Shown piece by piece: positions 26,159 to 36,317 of a stretch of 64,000 nucleotides of DNA (position 1 is the stretch's first letter; each line of letters opens with the position of its first letter). The notes below the pieces were generated by a model. It worked only from the letters and a program-made list of their open reading frames with translations, searched no databases and had not been told where the DNA came from. The DNA comes from Stenotrophomonas nematodicola (GTDB lineage: Bacteria > Pseudomonadota > Gammaproteobacteria > Xanthomonadales > Xanthomonadaceae): assembly GCF_009467805.1 (NCBI RefSeq), contig NZ_WIAY01000002.1:674822-738821 (forward strand), given 5' to 3'. The translations under genes were made by a program, and so were the position numbers.

Positions 26159-27487
26159 CTATATCGGAAAGCACAGACGAACGATCAACCCGCCTCCCGG
26201 CCGGTCTACCAGCTGCAGTTGGCCACCGTGCTGACGCACCGCGCCCTGCACCACCGCCAGGCCCAGGCCGGTGCCGCCGGTGCTGCGGTTGCGCGAGGTT
26301 TCATGGCGCTGGAAGGGTTGCAGCAACCGCGCCTTCTCCGCCTCGGGAATGCCCGGGCCACGATCGGCAACGTCCACCCACAGCGCCTCCGCCGTGCGCT
26401 GGACGGCCACCTCCACCGCGCCGGCATAGCGCGCGGCGTTGTCGATCAGGTTGTCCAGCGCGCGCCGCAGGAGCAGCGCGTCGCCGTGCCAGGGTAGGTG
26501 CGCGGGCAGATCGGCATGGATCTGCACGCCCCGCAGGCGCGCGGACTGTACGCAGTCGTCCAGCAGCGCGCCCATCTCCACGGGCCGCATCGAGGCCGGC
26601 TCCAGTTCGCCGCGGGCGTAGTCGAGCACCTGTTCGATCATGGCGTTCATGCGCTCGATGTCGGCCACCATCCGCGCGGCCTGCGCAGGCGGTGCGGATT
26701 CCGCGCGCAGGCGCAGGCCGGTCAAGGGAGTACGCAGGTCGTGCGCCACGGCGGCGAGCATGCGCGTCATGTCCTGCGCCTGGTCGCGCAGGCGCTCGCG
26801 GCCGGCGTTGATCGCACTGGCCAGCACCTGGACCTCGCGCGGGCCATCATCGGGCAGCCGCGTCATCGCGTGCAGGGTCACCTCAGCGCTGGCATCGGCC
26901 AGCCGCCGCAGCGGACGCCCGATCCGACGTGCGGCCCAGGTCGCCAACGGGGCCAGCAGCAAGGTGCCGCCGAGCAACGCCAGCAGCACCTGCCGACGCC
27001 ACGCGGCAACGTCGCTGACGTCGCTGCCCAGCACCTGCCAACGGCCGTCGGCGCCGCGCACGCCCAGTTCGAACGCCGGCCACTGCAGCGCTGCCAGCAG
27101 CGCGCCCTGCGTCCGTACCACGTCGGGGTCGGCGCTTGCGCTGACCGATGCACCGCGGGCGAACACCTTGATGTCCGGGGCTTTGTCGGCCCCTTTCCAG
27201 ACCAGCCTGACGTGCTCGACCGGCTGGCCCAGCTGCTGGGCGGCCAACTGCGTCAGCCAGGGACTGGCATACCCGCCAGGCGGCACCTCGCGCAGGGTCA
27301 CGCGCATCCCTTCCGGCCCTGGCGCGCGTGCGCCGCGCAGCACCTCCACGGCACGATCCAGCCGCATCTGCGGTGGCGCGGGCCGTGGCATCCAGCCGAT
27401 CACGACCAGGCTCACCAGAGTGGCGAGCAGCAGGCTGCTCACCGCCAGCATCGCGATCCAGGCAGCCGTAGACCAGCGCCGGGTCAC
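26159..27487 (-). CDS. Sensor histidine kinase (OmpR-type partner)
   Basis: A 442-residue membrane kinase. TM1 (about 10-31), a periplasmic sensor loop of about 130 residues, TM2 (about 166-185), HAMP (about 186-240), the H-box AAVAHDLRTPLTGLR (His249), and an ATPase domain with N-box DNLIDNAARYA, G1 DRGPGIPE and G2 GGTGLGLAVV. It phosphorylates the coupled response regulator upstream (ATGA overlap). The short H-box preceding segment and overall size resemble EnvZ/RisS-type kinases. The stimulus is unknown. Confidence 0.93.
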   Translation of the reverse strand: MTRRWSTAAWIAMLAVSSLLLATLVSLVVIGWMPRPAPPQMRLDRAVEVLRGARAPGPEGMRVTLREVPPGGYASPWLTQLAAQQLGQPVEHVRLVWKGADKAPDIKVFARGASVSASADPDVVRTQGALLAALQWPAFELGVRGADGRWQVLGSDVSDVAAWRRQVLLALLGGTLLLAPLATWAARRIGRPLRRLADASAEVTLHAMTRLPDDGPREVQVLASAINAGRERLRDQAQDMTRMLAAVAHDLRTPLTGLRLRAESAPPAQAARMVADIERMNAMIEQVLDYARGELEPASMRPVEMGALLDDCVQSARLRGVQIHADLPAHLPWHGDALLLRRALDNLIDNAARYAGAVEVAVQRTAEALWVDVADRGPGIPEAEKARLLQPFQRHETSRNRSTGGTGLGLAVVQGAVRQHGGQLQLVDRPGGGLIVRLCFPI

Positions 27488-28191
27488 AGCGTCTCCACGG
27501 TGGCGTCGAACCGGTAGCCTTCGCCCCGCAGCGTGTGGACGAGCGCCTCGCCGCCGACAGCCGCCTGCGCTAGCTTGCGACGCAGCCGGCTGATGGCCAG
27601 ATCCACGGCGCGGTCCACGCTGTCATGCGCGTCGCCGCGGGTGAGCTGCATCAGCCGCTCGCGATCGAGCACGCGGCCGGGACGCTCGGCCAGCGCCTGC
27701 AGCAACGCGAACTCGCCACGGCTCAGCAGCACTTCGGCGCCATCGGGCGCCCACAGACGACGCTGCTCCGGCAGCAGGCGCCAGCCGGCAAAGCGCAGCT
27801 CGACCACGGCCTGCCCCCGCAGTTTGTCCTGCCGGCGCAGCAGCGCGCGCACGCGCGCGATCAGCTCGCGCGGATCGAAGGGTTTGGCCAGATAATCGTC
27901 GGCCCCCATTTCCAGACCGATGACGCGGTCCGGCGTGGCCCCCATCGCCGACAGCATCAGGATCGGGATGGCACGGGCCTGCAGCCGTCGGCAGACCGAC
28001 AGGCCATCCTCACCCGGCATCATCCAGTCCAGGATGATCGCGTCGGGGCGCTGGACCGCCAGCAACCGGTCCAGCGCCTGCGCATCGGCGGCCACGCGCA
28101 CGCGGAATCCGTGCCCTTCCAGGCACTCGGCAAGGGCGTCGCGGATGCTGGTGTCATCGTCGACCACGATGATGTCGGCGGTTGCGTTCAT
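27484..28191 (-). CDS. OmpR/PhoB-family response regulator
   Basis: A 235-residue regulator. The receiver domain has the acidic pocket DDDTS (11-13), phospho-acceptor Asp55 (LDWMMPGEDG) and Lys103 (AKPFDP). A winged-helix DNA-binding domain follows at about 135-230 (LSRGEFALLQALAERPGRVL, SVDRAVDLAISRLRRKL, RGEGYRF). First gene of the pair, reading into the kinase with a four-base overlap. Direct GTATC repeats just upstream may be its own binding site. Confidence 0.93.
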   Translation of the reverse strand: MNATADIIVVDDDTSIRDALAECLEGHGFRVRVAADAQALDRLLAVQRPDAIILDWMMPGEDGLSVCRRLQARAIPILMLSAMGATPDRVIGLEMGADDYLAKPFDPRELIARVRALLRRQDKLRGQAVVELRFAGWRLLPEQRRLWAPDGAEVLLSRGEFALLQALAERPGRVLDRERLMQLTRGDAHDSVDRAVDLAISRLRRKLAQAAVGGEALVHTLRGEGYRFDATVETL

Positions 28192-28198
28192 GCGTGCA

Positions 28199-28229
28199 GT
28201 ATCGGGCAGCTCTGTATCGGCACGGTATC
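28199..28229. promoter_or_regulatory. Direct GTATC repeats, possible response-regulator box
   Basis: GTATCGG occurs at 28199-28205 and 28214-28220, and GTATC again at 28225-28229. The last two are 11 bp apart, the period expected of OmpR-family tandem sites. They lie between the divergent response regulator and retropepsin genes. Suggestive only. Confidence 0.3.
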
Positions 28230-28294
28230 AACGCGGACATTCCCGCGATACGGCAATGCGGGTCAATGACGCCTCCTTTCCACGGCGATTTCCC

Positions 28295-29248
28295 ATGCAC
28301 CCTGCCCTGCTCCCGCTGTTTGCCGCCACGGCCGCGGCCGTCCCCACCGCCCCGATCGCCCCCGCCGCGACAGCACCGGAACATGTGCTGCCGATGTGGA
28401 TGCAGGCGATGCACCCTGCCATCGCCGTGCGCCTGGATGGACGCGCAGAGCCGCTGCGGTTCGTGGTGGACAGCGCCGCAGGAGCCACCCTGCTCGACAG
28501 CCGGATCGCCCGCCGCTATGGCCTGGAAGACGTCGGCAACCCGACCACCGGGCAGATCCGCGGCGCGTCCGACAGCAGCGCCACGGCGAACCGCATGCGG
28601 CAGGCCGACTGGGCGATCGGCAGCATGACGCTAAAGATCGTGGGCATGCACTCGGACCTGTCACGCCTGTCCGCGCCGGAAAAGGCGGTCACCGTTGACG
28701 GCATTCTCGGCAACGACCTCACGCGGCGCTGGGATACCCGCTGGGATTTTGCCGCGAAGGAACTGCAGTTGTGGACGGCCGGCCAGCTCGCCGGGGGGCC
28801 CCATTGCCAGACCAATGCGATGCCGGAACGACGTCGGGGTCTGGAGGGCTTCGGCTTCATCACCACCCGCCTGGGCGACGCCGGCATCGAGGCGATTGCA
28901 GTGGTGGATACCGGGGCCGCGCAGACCGTGCTCAACGCCGCCGCCGCGCAGGCCCTGGGGCTGCGCACTGATGGCAGTGATCCGCGGGTGGTCCCTCGCG
29001 AGAAAGGCACCGAGGGGCTGGGCGGGCAACCTCAGCCAAGCTGGCTGTACACCCTGCCCGCGCTGCGCAGTGGCGCGTGGCAGCATCCGGCCTTCGAGGT
29101 ACGGATCAGCGCGCTGCCGGTGTTCAAGGCGATTGGACTGGAGGATCGGCCGGCGTTGATCCTGGGTGCCGACGCGATGCTCGACAGCCAGGTGGACATC
29201 ACCGCCGGTGCGGCGCGCATCTGCCTGCAGCGCCCCACCGCCGGCTGA
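28295..29248 (+). CDS. Secreted retropepsin-like aspartic protease family protein
   Basis: A 317-residue protein with a signal peptide (about 1-27) and two aspartyl-protease-like halves. The first has FVVDSAAGATLLDSRIARRY (Asp59, with DSAAG replacing DTGA) and the second AVVDTGAAQTVLNAAAAQAL (Asp205, the canonical D-T-G). Two such motifs on one chain suggest a single-chain pepsin-like active site, but the first is altered and activity is uncertain. ATG 28295 is preferred; ATG 28256 in frame would add 13 residues. It diverges from the two-component operon. Confidence 0.78.
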   Translation: MHPALLPLFAATAAAVPTAPIAPAATAPEHVLPMWMQAMHPAIAVRLDGRAEPLRFVVDSAAGATLLDSRIARRYGLEDVGNPTTGQIRGASDSSATANRMRQADWAIGSMTLKIVGMHSDLSRLSAPEKAVTVDGILGNDLTRRWDTRWDFAAKELQLWTAGQLAGGPHCQTNAMPERRRGLEGFGFITTRLGDAGIEAIAVVDTGAAQTVLNAAAAQALGLRTDGSDPRVVPREKGTEGLGGQPQPSWLYTLPALRSGAWQHPAFEVRISALPVFKAIGLEDRPALILGADAMLDSQVDITAGAARICLQRPTAG

Positions 29249-29271
29249 GGGCTGGCGATGGGGCCTGCGTG

Positions 29272-30321
29272 TTACCAGCGCACGGGCGCTGCGGGTGGCC
29301 CGTCATGCGAGGGGAACAGCGGCAGCACGTACTCGGCCAGCTCCTGCAGCACCTCTGCGGCGGGCCGCTGCGAGAACTGGATGCCGAGCGCGGCGTGGTT
29401 GACGCCGGCCCGTTGCCACTCGCCGAGCAGCTCGATCAGCCCGTTGCGGCCGGTCCGCAGCGTGTAGCCGCCATTGAGCGGGGTGCGTGGATGGTTCGGG
29501 TCCTCCACCAGATCCAGCCATTCATTGGTGACATGCGGCCGGAAACCACCGTCGGGAATGAGACGGCGCCACGCCCGGATCTTCTCCGCCAGACGCTGCG
29601 GCCCACCGGCATGGTGGGTCGCATCGGGATAGGTGAGCCAGCCATCGGCGTGCTGCCCCACCCAGTCGAGCGTCTGCCGGGAGGTACCGGTCACCAGCAG
29701 CGGAATCGCGCCGGCCACCGGTTTGGGCAGCAGTTCCACGCCCTGCAGCACGCCCAGCGGCGAGTCGATCTGCAGCGGGCCGGACTGCATCAACTGGCGT
29801 ACGTAGGCGACCGACGCGGCGAAGCGCTCGCCGCGCGTGGCGTGATCCAGCCCATACGCGGGGAACTCGACCGGTCGATCCCCGGAGGCGATACCCAGCA
29901 CCAGGCGCCCGCCGGACAGCTGGTCGAGGGTGGCCGCCGCCTTGGCCAGGTCGATCGGGTGCCGCAGCGTGAAAATCGCGCTGCCCGTGGCCAACGCCAG
30001 CCGCTCGGTACGCGCGGCAAGGAAGGCGAGATAGGTGAAGAGATCGAACACCTGCCCGGCGTCGCCGAACAGCGGATCGAACAGCGGCACGTCGCGCACC
30101 CAGGTCGCGGCGAAACCATCGCGGTCCAGTTGGCGCACCAGATCCGCCTGCCCGGCCAGCACCTGCATGTCGCCCTGGTAGACGCGCAGCGGCAGGAAGA
30201 TGCCGAGGGTGAGGGCGCCCTCGCGGAACATGCGCTGGTAGCCGGCGTGGTGGACGAACGCAGGGGCGGAGGCGCCGGTCAGGGGCGCCGGCATCGCGGC
30301 GATATCGGTCAACAGCGTCAT
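29272..30321 (-). CDS. LLM-class flavin-dependent oxidoreductase (luciferase-like monooxygenase)
   Basis: A 349-residue TIM-barrel protein that uses reduced flavin to oxygenate small organic substrates. Recognisable parts are LTLGIFLPLR near the start, TWVRDVPLFDP, the segment ALATGSAIFTLRHPIDLAKA, and GGRLVLGIASGDRP. The start ATG 30321 follows CAGGAGT. The GST gene lies 16 bases upstream in the same direction, and a LysR regulator diverges from the pair. A small detoxification or catabolic operon is likely; the substrate is unknown. Confidence 0.9.
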   Translation of the reverse strand: MTLLTDIAAMPAPLTGASAPAFVHHAGYQRMFREGALTLGIFLPLRVYQGDMQVLAGQADLVRQLDRDGFAATWVRDVPLFDPLFGDAGQVFDLFTYLAFLAARTERLALATGSAIFTLRHPIDLAKAAATLDQLSGGRLVLGIASGDRPVEFPAYGLDHATRGERFAASVAYVRQLMQSGPLQIDSPLGVLQGVELLPKPVAGAIPLLVTGTSRQTLDWVGQHADGWLTYPDATHHAGGPQRLAEKIRAWRRLIPDGGFRPHVTNEWLDLVEDPNHPRTPLNGGYTLRTGRNGLIELLGEWQRAGVNHAALGIQFSQRPAAEVLQELAEYVLPLFPSHDGPPAAPVRW

Positions 30322-30337
30322 CGTTGGAACTCCTGGA

Positions 30338-30973
30338 TCAAGGGCCGGTTGCCGGTTCGGGACGCTGTACGCCACGCTGCACCGCCGGCCGCTGCGACAT
30401 GCGGTCATGCCACGCGCTCAGGTGCGGGTAGGCACTGAAATCCATGTCGATGATCCGCGCGATGTGGGTCCAGCCGTAGCCGGCGATATCGGCGATGGAG
30501 TACGTCTCGCCGGCCAGCCAGACATTGCCCGCAAGGCGTTGATCCAGCGTCGCGAAGAAGGCCGCGCTCAGGTTGCGGTAGCGCGCGATGGCAGCGGCGT
30601 TGGGCTGCGCGTCGAACATCTCGAAGTGCACGCGCTGGCCAAGGATCGGCCCGACGCTGGCGGACTGGAACATCAGCCAGGTGATGGCCGCCCAGCGCGC
30701 GGCGGGCGTGGGCGGCAGCAGGCGTCCGCTCTGCTCGGCCAGGTACAACAGGATGGCGGCGGACTCGAACACGGTGATGCCGGCCGCCTCGTCCACCAGC
30801 ACGGGGATGCGGCCGTGTGGATGCAGTGCCAGGTAGTCGGGATGGCGATGCTCGCCCTCGGCAATGCGCACGTGGTGCAGCGTGTAGGGAATGCCGAGTT
30901 CTTCCAGCGCGATGGTGATCTTGAAGCCGTTGGGCGAACTGTCGGTGTACAGGTGCAGCGAAGCGGGGGACAC
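30338..30973 (-). CDS. Glutathione S-transferase family protein
   Basis: A 211-residue protein with the N-terminal GST fold (LHLYTDSSPNGFKITIALEE), cis-Pro region HGRIPVLVDEAAG and glutathione-contacting FESAAILLYLAE. The helical domain contains RRAQ-like spacing and YSIADIAGYGW, typical of Ure2p-like bacterial GSTs. It starts with GTG 30973, supported by AGGAG upstream. It heads a two-gene operon with the flavin monooxygenase and faces a LysR gene. Confidence 0.9.
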   Translation of the reverse strand: MSPASLHLYTDSSPNGFKITIALEELGIPYTLHHVRIAEGEHRHPDYLALHPHGRIPVLVDEAAGITVFESAAILLYLAEQSGRLLPPTPAARWAAITWLMFQSASVGPILGQRVHFEMFDAQPNAAAIARYRNLSAAFFATLDQRLAGNVWLAGETYSIADIAGYGWTHIARIIDMDFSAYPHLSAWHDRMSQRPAVQRGVQRPEPATGP

Positions 30974-31129
30974 GGCGGTCTCCTGTGGGGGAATGGACGG
31001 GGGCGGCGGCGTGCCGGGAAACGCAGCTGGACTAACTTCCCGCGTTTCAACATGATCGCGATGCTACGCAGCCCAATGCCTGCTGTAGAACGATTTATCC
31101 TGCCCACAAAAGAGAGAAAATCTAACGTC

Positions 31130-32029
31130 ATGGGCGCTGTACTTCCGTTGCTGGCGCTGCGCGCCTTCGTCGAAACCGGCCGTCATGGCAGCCTCAAGGC
31201 GGCCGCCGCCGTCATGGGCGTCACCCCCGGTGCCATCAGCCAGCAGCTCAAGCTGCTGCAGGCGCGCACCGGCGTGGCGCTGTTCACGCGCACGCGCCAG
31301 GGAGTCGCGTTGACCCCGGCCGGCGCGCAGGTACATCCGGCGCTGCTGCGGGCGTTCGATCAGATCCAGGACAGCATGGCCGCGCTGGAGGCCATCCATG
31401 CGCGGCAGACACTGACCATCAGCACGGTGCCCGGTTTCGCTGCGTCGTGGCTGGTGCCGCGACTGGGGCGCTTCACCGAACGGCATCCGGACATCGAAGT
31501 GCGGGTGGAAGCCTCCTCGACCCTGGTGGACCTGCGTCGCGACCGCATCGACATTGCGATCCGTCACGGCCTTGGCGAGTATCCCGGGTTGGTCTCGCGA
31601 CACCTGGCGGCCCCGGTGCTGCTGCCGGTGGCGTGCCCGACCCTGCTCGCCGCCGGGCCACCGATCCGCGCGGCAGTGGACTGCCTGCAGTACCCGCTGC
31701 TGCAGGACTCGGACCGCAGCGACTGGTCGCTCTGGTTCAGCGCGCTGGGGCTCCCGCCGGACCCACGCATCACGCGCGGGCCGGCCTTCGATGATGATGT
31801 GCTGCTGATCCGTGCCGCTGAAGCGGGCCAGGGCATCGCGCTGGTGCGCGACCTGTACGTGCAGGCCGACGTAGCCAGCGGGCGGCTGGCGATCGCGCTG
31901 GACCAGCCGTGGCCCACGCGGTTTGCGTACTACGCGGTCACCCTGCCCGGGGCCGAGGAGAACCCGGCCATCGCCGCGTTCCTGGGATGGCTGCAGGAGG
32001 AAGTCGAGGCGCCGGCGAGCGCGCGCTGA
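31130..32029 (+). CDS. LysR family transcriptional regulator
   Basis: A 299-residue regulator of the GcvA-like branch. The N-terminal winged helix reads LLALRAFVETGRHGSLKAAA and VTPGAISQQLKLLQARTGVA; a substrate-binding domain covers about 93-290. ATG 31130 is the usual family start, but in-frame ATGs upstream (31051) exist. It diverges from the GST/monooxygenase operon, with a 156-bp gap where its operator should lie; that pair is the likely target. An intrinsic terminator follows. Confidence 0.92.
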   Translation: MGAVLPLLALRAFVETGRHGSLKAAAAVMGVTPGAISQQLKLLQARTGVALFTRTRQGVALTPAGAQVHPALLRAFDQIQDSMAALEAIHARQTLTISTVPGFAASWLVPRLGRFTERHPDIEVRVEASSTLVDLRRDRIDIAIRHGLGEYPGLVSRHLAAPVLLPVACPTLLAAGPPIRAAVDCLQYPLLQDSDRSDWSLWFSALGLPPDPRITRGPAFDDDVLLIRAAEAGQGIALVRDLYVQADVASGRLAIALDQPWPTRFAYYAVTLPGAEENPAIAAFLGWLQEEVEAPASAR

Positions 32030-32045
32030 ACGCCGCCCCGCGCGC

Positions 32046-32077
32046 AAAAAAAAACCCCGCCTTGCGGCGGGGTTTTT
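32046..32077. terminator. Bidirectional intrinsic terminator between lysR and groEL
   Basis: A9, then the perfect stem CCCCGCC/GGCGGGG with a short loop, then T5. It serves the LysR gene on the plus strand and groEL on the minus strand (81 bases after its stop), with the longer T run on the groEL side. Confidence 0.92.
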
Positions 32078-32096
32078 CCTGTTTCGTGGCGGATAC

Positions 32097-32117
32097 GTGC
32101 CGACCGAGGGTCGGCAC
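32097..32117. repeat. REP-like hairpin downstream of groEL
   Basis: GTGCCGACC, loop GAG, GGTCGGCAC: a perfect 9-bp hairpin followed by CTAT. Read on the minus strand it begins ATAGGTGCCGACC, close to the GTAG repeats at 8317-8378 with one changed base in the GTAG. It sits between the groEL stop and the terminator. Confidence 0.5.
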
Positions 32118-32158
32118 CTATCGGACCGATGCGGGCCAGCCAGCGGCCGGCCGTTGCA

Positions 32159-33814
<1,656 letters not shown>

Positions 33815-33861
33815 TTACCTCGAATGATTGGGTTGGATCAGAAGGAACGGGCGCGACGCAC

Positions 33862-34149
33862 TCAGCCAACGATGGCGAGGATGTCGTCTTCGCGCAGGAC
33901 CTTGAATTCGACGCCTTCGGACTTGTAGCTGCTGCCGGCGTACTGGCCGTAGATGACCTTGTCGCCGACCTTCAGCGACGGCGCGCGGACGCTGCCGTTG
34001 TCCAGCGGCTTGCCCGGGCCCACGGCCACGACTTCACCCTTGGTGGACTTTTCCTTGGCGGAATCGGGAATCACAATGCCGCCGGCGGAGATTTCGTCGG
34101 CTTCGATCGGCTTGACCACAACGCGGTCGTGAAGCGGCTTGATGCTCAT
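33862..34149 (-). CDS. groES: Co-chaperonin GroES (Hsp10)
   Basis: A 95-residue cap of the GroEL ring. Begins [16 protein letters not shown], with the mobile loop [20 protein letters not shown] (GroEL-binding) and the motif [18 protein letters not shown] 34149 has AGAGG upstream. First gene of the operon, behind a heat-shock promoter and a CIRCE operator. Confidence 0.99.
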   Translation of the reverse strand: MSIKPLHDRVVVKPIEADEISAGGIVIPDSAKEKSTKGEVVAVGPGKPLDNGSVRAPSLKVGDKVIYGQYAGSSYKSEGVEFKVLREDDILAIVG

Positions 34150-34195
34150 ATGAGACCTCTTAAGTTATTGATTGGTCTGGAAAAGTCTGGCGATG

Positions 34196-34222
34196 TTAGC
34201 ACTCGCACAGGGCGACTGCCAG
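34196..34222. promoter_or_regulatory. CIRCE operator (HrcA site) of groESL
   Basis: TTAGCACTC (34196-34204), nine bases, then GACTGCCAG (34214-34222). The left arm is the exact CIRCE consensus, while the right arm keeps six of nine consensus bases. It lies in the 5' leader, about 47 bases from the groES start codon. HrcA, the repressor of this site, is not encoded in this window. Confidence 0.85.
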
Positions 34223-34262
34223 CACCGCTCACGAAAAAACCCGACAGTGCGGGACAGGGCAG

Positions 34263-34290
34263 AGATGGTGCTGCCCACCGCCCTTTCAAG
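34263..34290 (-). promoter_or_regulatory. Sigma-32 heat-shock promoter of groESL
   Basis: On the minus strand CTTGAAA (34284-34290), a 13-base spacer, and CACCATCT (34263-34270), matching the sigma-32 consensus CTTGAAA and CCCCATnT at the expected spacing. Transcription would begin near 34256, leaving a leader of about 105 bases that contains the CIRCE site. Confidence 0.8.
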
Positions 34291-34348
34291 GGGGGTCGCG
34301 CGTAAATTTCGATTCTTGACGCACGTCCCATAAGTGGGGGCCGAATGC

Positions 34349-34369
34349 GACACATTAGATAAATGTGTC
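34349..34369. promoter_or_regulatory. A/T-rich perfect dyad upstream of the endonuclease gene
   Basis: GACACATT, five bases AGATA, AATGTGTC: a perfect 8-bp inverted repeat, 52 bp upstream of the endonuclease start codon. It is unlike a terminator (no GC stem, no T tract) and more like an operator. The recognising protein is unknown. Confidence 0.5.
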
Positions 34370-34420
34370 ATTTGGATTGGTTAGATTCGGCCAGCAATTC
34401 CCAATCACAAGGAGCCGTAG

Positions 34421-36217
34421 ATGAGGTTGCTCACCCCGCTGTCCCTGGGCTGTCTGCTGGCGCTCGCCGCCGGCACCGCCCGGGCCGATGTGTTCATCAA
34501 TGAACTGCATTACGACGACAGTACCCCCGCCGGCGATGTCGGCGAGGCCATCGAAGTCGTTGCCACCGCCGGGGAGAACCTGGCCGACTACCGGCTGTAC
34601 CTGTACAACGGCAGCACCCCGTCGGCAGCCACGGTCTACGCCAACAATCCGGTACCGGCAGGCACCGCCGCCGGCTGCGGCAGCGCCACCCTGGCCACGG
34701 TCACCTACCCCAGCAACGGCCTGCAGAACGGTGCCAACGACGGGATCGCGCTGGTGGACGCCAGCGGCAAGGTGGTGCAGTTCATCAGCTACGAGGGCAC
34801 CATCACCGCCTCCGGCGGCCCGGCGGCCGGCCTGACCAGTCAGAACATTCCGGTCAGCGAGACCAACAGCACCGCCCCCGGCACCTCCCTGCAGCTCACC
34901 GGCAGCGGCAGCCAGTACGCCCACTTCACCTGGGCCGCCTCGGCGACGCAGACCTTTGGCGCCTGCAACAACGGCCAGACCTTCAGCGGCGGCGGCAGCA
35001 CCGGGCCGAACACCCCGCCGTCGGTACGCGCCACCACGCCGGAACAGGGCGCCAGCACCTTCCCGGCGGCCGCCGACCTCAGCGTGACGTTCAGCGAGCC
35101 GGTCACCCTGGCCAGCGGCGCGTTCGTGCTCAGCTGCGGCCAGTCCGGCACCGTGCCGTTGAGCCACGCCAGCAGCGGCTCGCGCTTCACGCTGTCCACC
35201 AACACGGCACTGGTGGCCGGCGAGGCGTGCCGCTTCGACATCCGCGCCACCCGCATCACCGATGCCCAGGGCGCCCGCCCGGCAGCGGACACCCGCATCG
35301 CGTTCACCGTTGCCACCACGACCGGCAACCCCGACCCGGGCAATCCGGACCCTGGCACGCCGGGCACGTACTACTCGCGGGTGAACACCTCCACCCCGAG
35401 CCAGCTGCGCTGCTCGCTGCATGAAACCATCAAGGGCCATACCGCCTATCCGTACAGCGGTTCAGGCACCAGCACCTGGACCATCCTGGAAATCGCCGAC
35501 GAAGATCCCAACAACAGCGGCAGGATCCTGGACGCCTACCGCAATCGCAGCTACACCAAGGTCAGCGGCCGCGCGGGCACGGGCAGCGGGCTGACCTACA
35601 ACCGCGAGCACACCTGGCCCAACTCGCTCGGCTTTGCCAGCACCACCGGTGACAAGGGGCTGCCGTATGCGCCCTACACCGACACCCACATGCTGTACCT
35701 GACCGATGCGCAGTGGAACGCCGACCGCGGCAACAAGCCGTTCGGCAAGTGCGACAGCAGCTGCGGCGAGCGCGCGACCGAGTCCAACAACGGCTTTGGC
35801 GGCGGCAGCGGCGGCTACCCGGGCAACTCCAACTGGGTGCGCACACCCGACGGCAATGGCGGCACCTTCGAGGTGTGGGGCCACCGCAAGGGCGACATGG
35901 CGCGGGCGGTGATGTACATGGCGATCCGCTATGAGGGTGGCAAGGACGCCAAGACCGGCCAGTCCGAGCCGGACCTGGAGCTGACCGACGACCGCAGCAG
36001 GATCGTCAAGACCTCCGCTTCGCCGGCGTACATGGGCCTGCTCTCGACCCTGATCGACTGGCACCTGTCCGACCCGCCGGATGCGGCCGAACGCGCCCGC
36101 AACGAGGTGATCTACAGCTTCCAGGGCAACCGCAACCCCTTCATCGACCACCCCGAGTGGGCCACCCCGGCCCTGTTCACCTCGGCCAGGCCGGCGACCT
36201 GCCAGCTGGCGAATTGA
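34421..36217 (+). CDS. Secreted endonuclease I with lamin-tail and Ig-like domains
   Basis: A 598-residue exported nuclease. Signal peptide (about 1-22); an N-terminal lamin-tail-like domain (about 23-190, starting DVFINELHYDDSTPAGDVG); a bacterial Ig-like domain (about 197-297); a Pro-rich linker (GNPDPGNPDPGTPG); then the EndA/NucM nuclease (about 310-595) with YNREHTWPNS (His397, catalytic), HMLYLTDAQWNADRGNKPFG, GDMARAVMYMAIRY and NRNPFIDHPEW. It should digest extracellular DNA or RNA. ATG 34421 follows CAAGGAG. Monocistronic, followed by two strong hairpins. Confidence 0.92.
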   Translation: MRLLTPLSLGCLLALAAGTARADVFINELHYDDSTPAGDVGEAIEVVATAGENLADYRLYLYNGSTPSAATVYANNPVPAGTAAGCGSATLATVTYPSNGLQNGANDGIALVDASGKVVQFISYEGTITASGGPAAGLTSQNIPVSETNSTAPGTSLQLTGSGSQYAHFTWAASATQTFGACNNGQTFSGGGSTGPNTPPSVRATTPEQGASTFPAAADLSVTFSEPVTLASGAFVLSCGQSGTVPLSHASSGSRFTLSTNTALVAGEACRFDIRATRITDAQGARPAADTRIAFTVATTTGNPDPGNPDPGTPGTYYSRVNTSTPSQLRCSLHETIKGHTAYPYSGSGTSTWTILEIADEDPNNSGRILDAYRNRSYTKVSGRAGTGSGLTYNREHTWPNSLGFASTTGDKGLPYAPYTDTHMLYLTDAQWNADRGNKPFGKCDSSCGERATESNNGFGGGSGGYPGNSNWVRTPDGNGGTFEVWGHRKGDMARAVMYMAIRYEGGKDAKTGQSEPDLELTDDRSRIVKTSASPAYMGLLSTLIDWHLSDPPDAAERARNEVIYSFQGNRNPFIDHPEWATPALFTSARPATCQLAN

Positions 36218-36229
36218 CGTATCCGGCAT

Positions 36230-36294
36230 TGCCGGCCAGCGGCCGGCACGACCGGGTTTGAGCGCTGCCGGCCGGTCCCGCCGGGACCGGCCGG
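36230..36294. repeat. Two GC hairpins after the endonuclease gene
   Basis: First hairpin 36230-36248: TGCCGGCC, AGC, GGCCGGCA, the core of a GTAG-type REP without its GTAG end. Second hairpin 36268-36294: a perfect 12-bp stem CCGGCCGGTCCC with a 3-base loop. They begin 13 bases after the stop codon and end ten bases before the cutA -10 element. Likely mRNA 3'-end or termination structures. Confidence 0.6.
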
Positions 36295-36303
36295 TCACGG
36301 CCC

Positions 36304-36309
36304 TATACT
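36304..36309 (+). promoter_or_regulatory. Candidate -10 of the cutA-dsbD-tlpA operon
   Basis: TATACT at 36304-36309 is close to the consensus TATAAT and only nine bases before the cutA ATG (36318). If used, transcription would start at or next to the start codon, giving a leaderless or nearly leaderless mRNA. No clear -35 is seen; the upstream hairpin occupies that place. Confidence 0.4.
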
Positions 36310-36317
36310 TGCGGGTC

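Noticed and set aside
34231..34252. Small terminator-like hairpin (CCCG/CGGG then T6, minus strand) between the groESL promoter and CIRCE
   Set aside because: A four-base stem is too short for a confident terminator, and it would cut off groESL.
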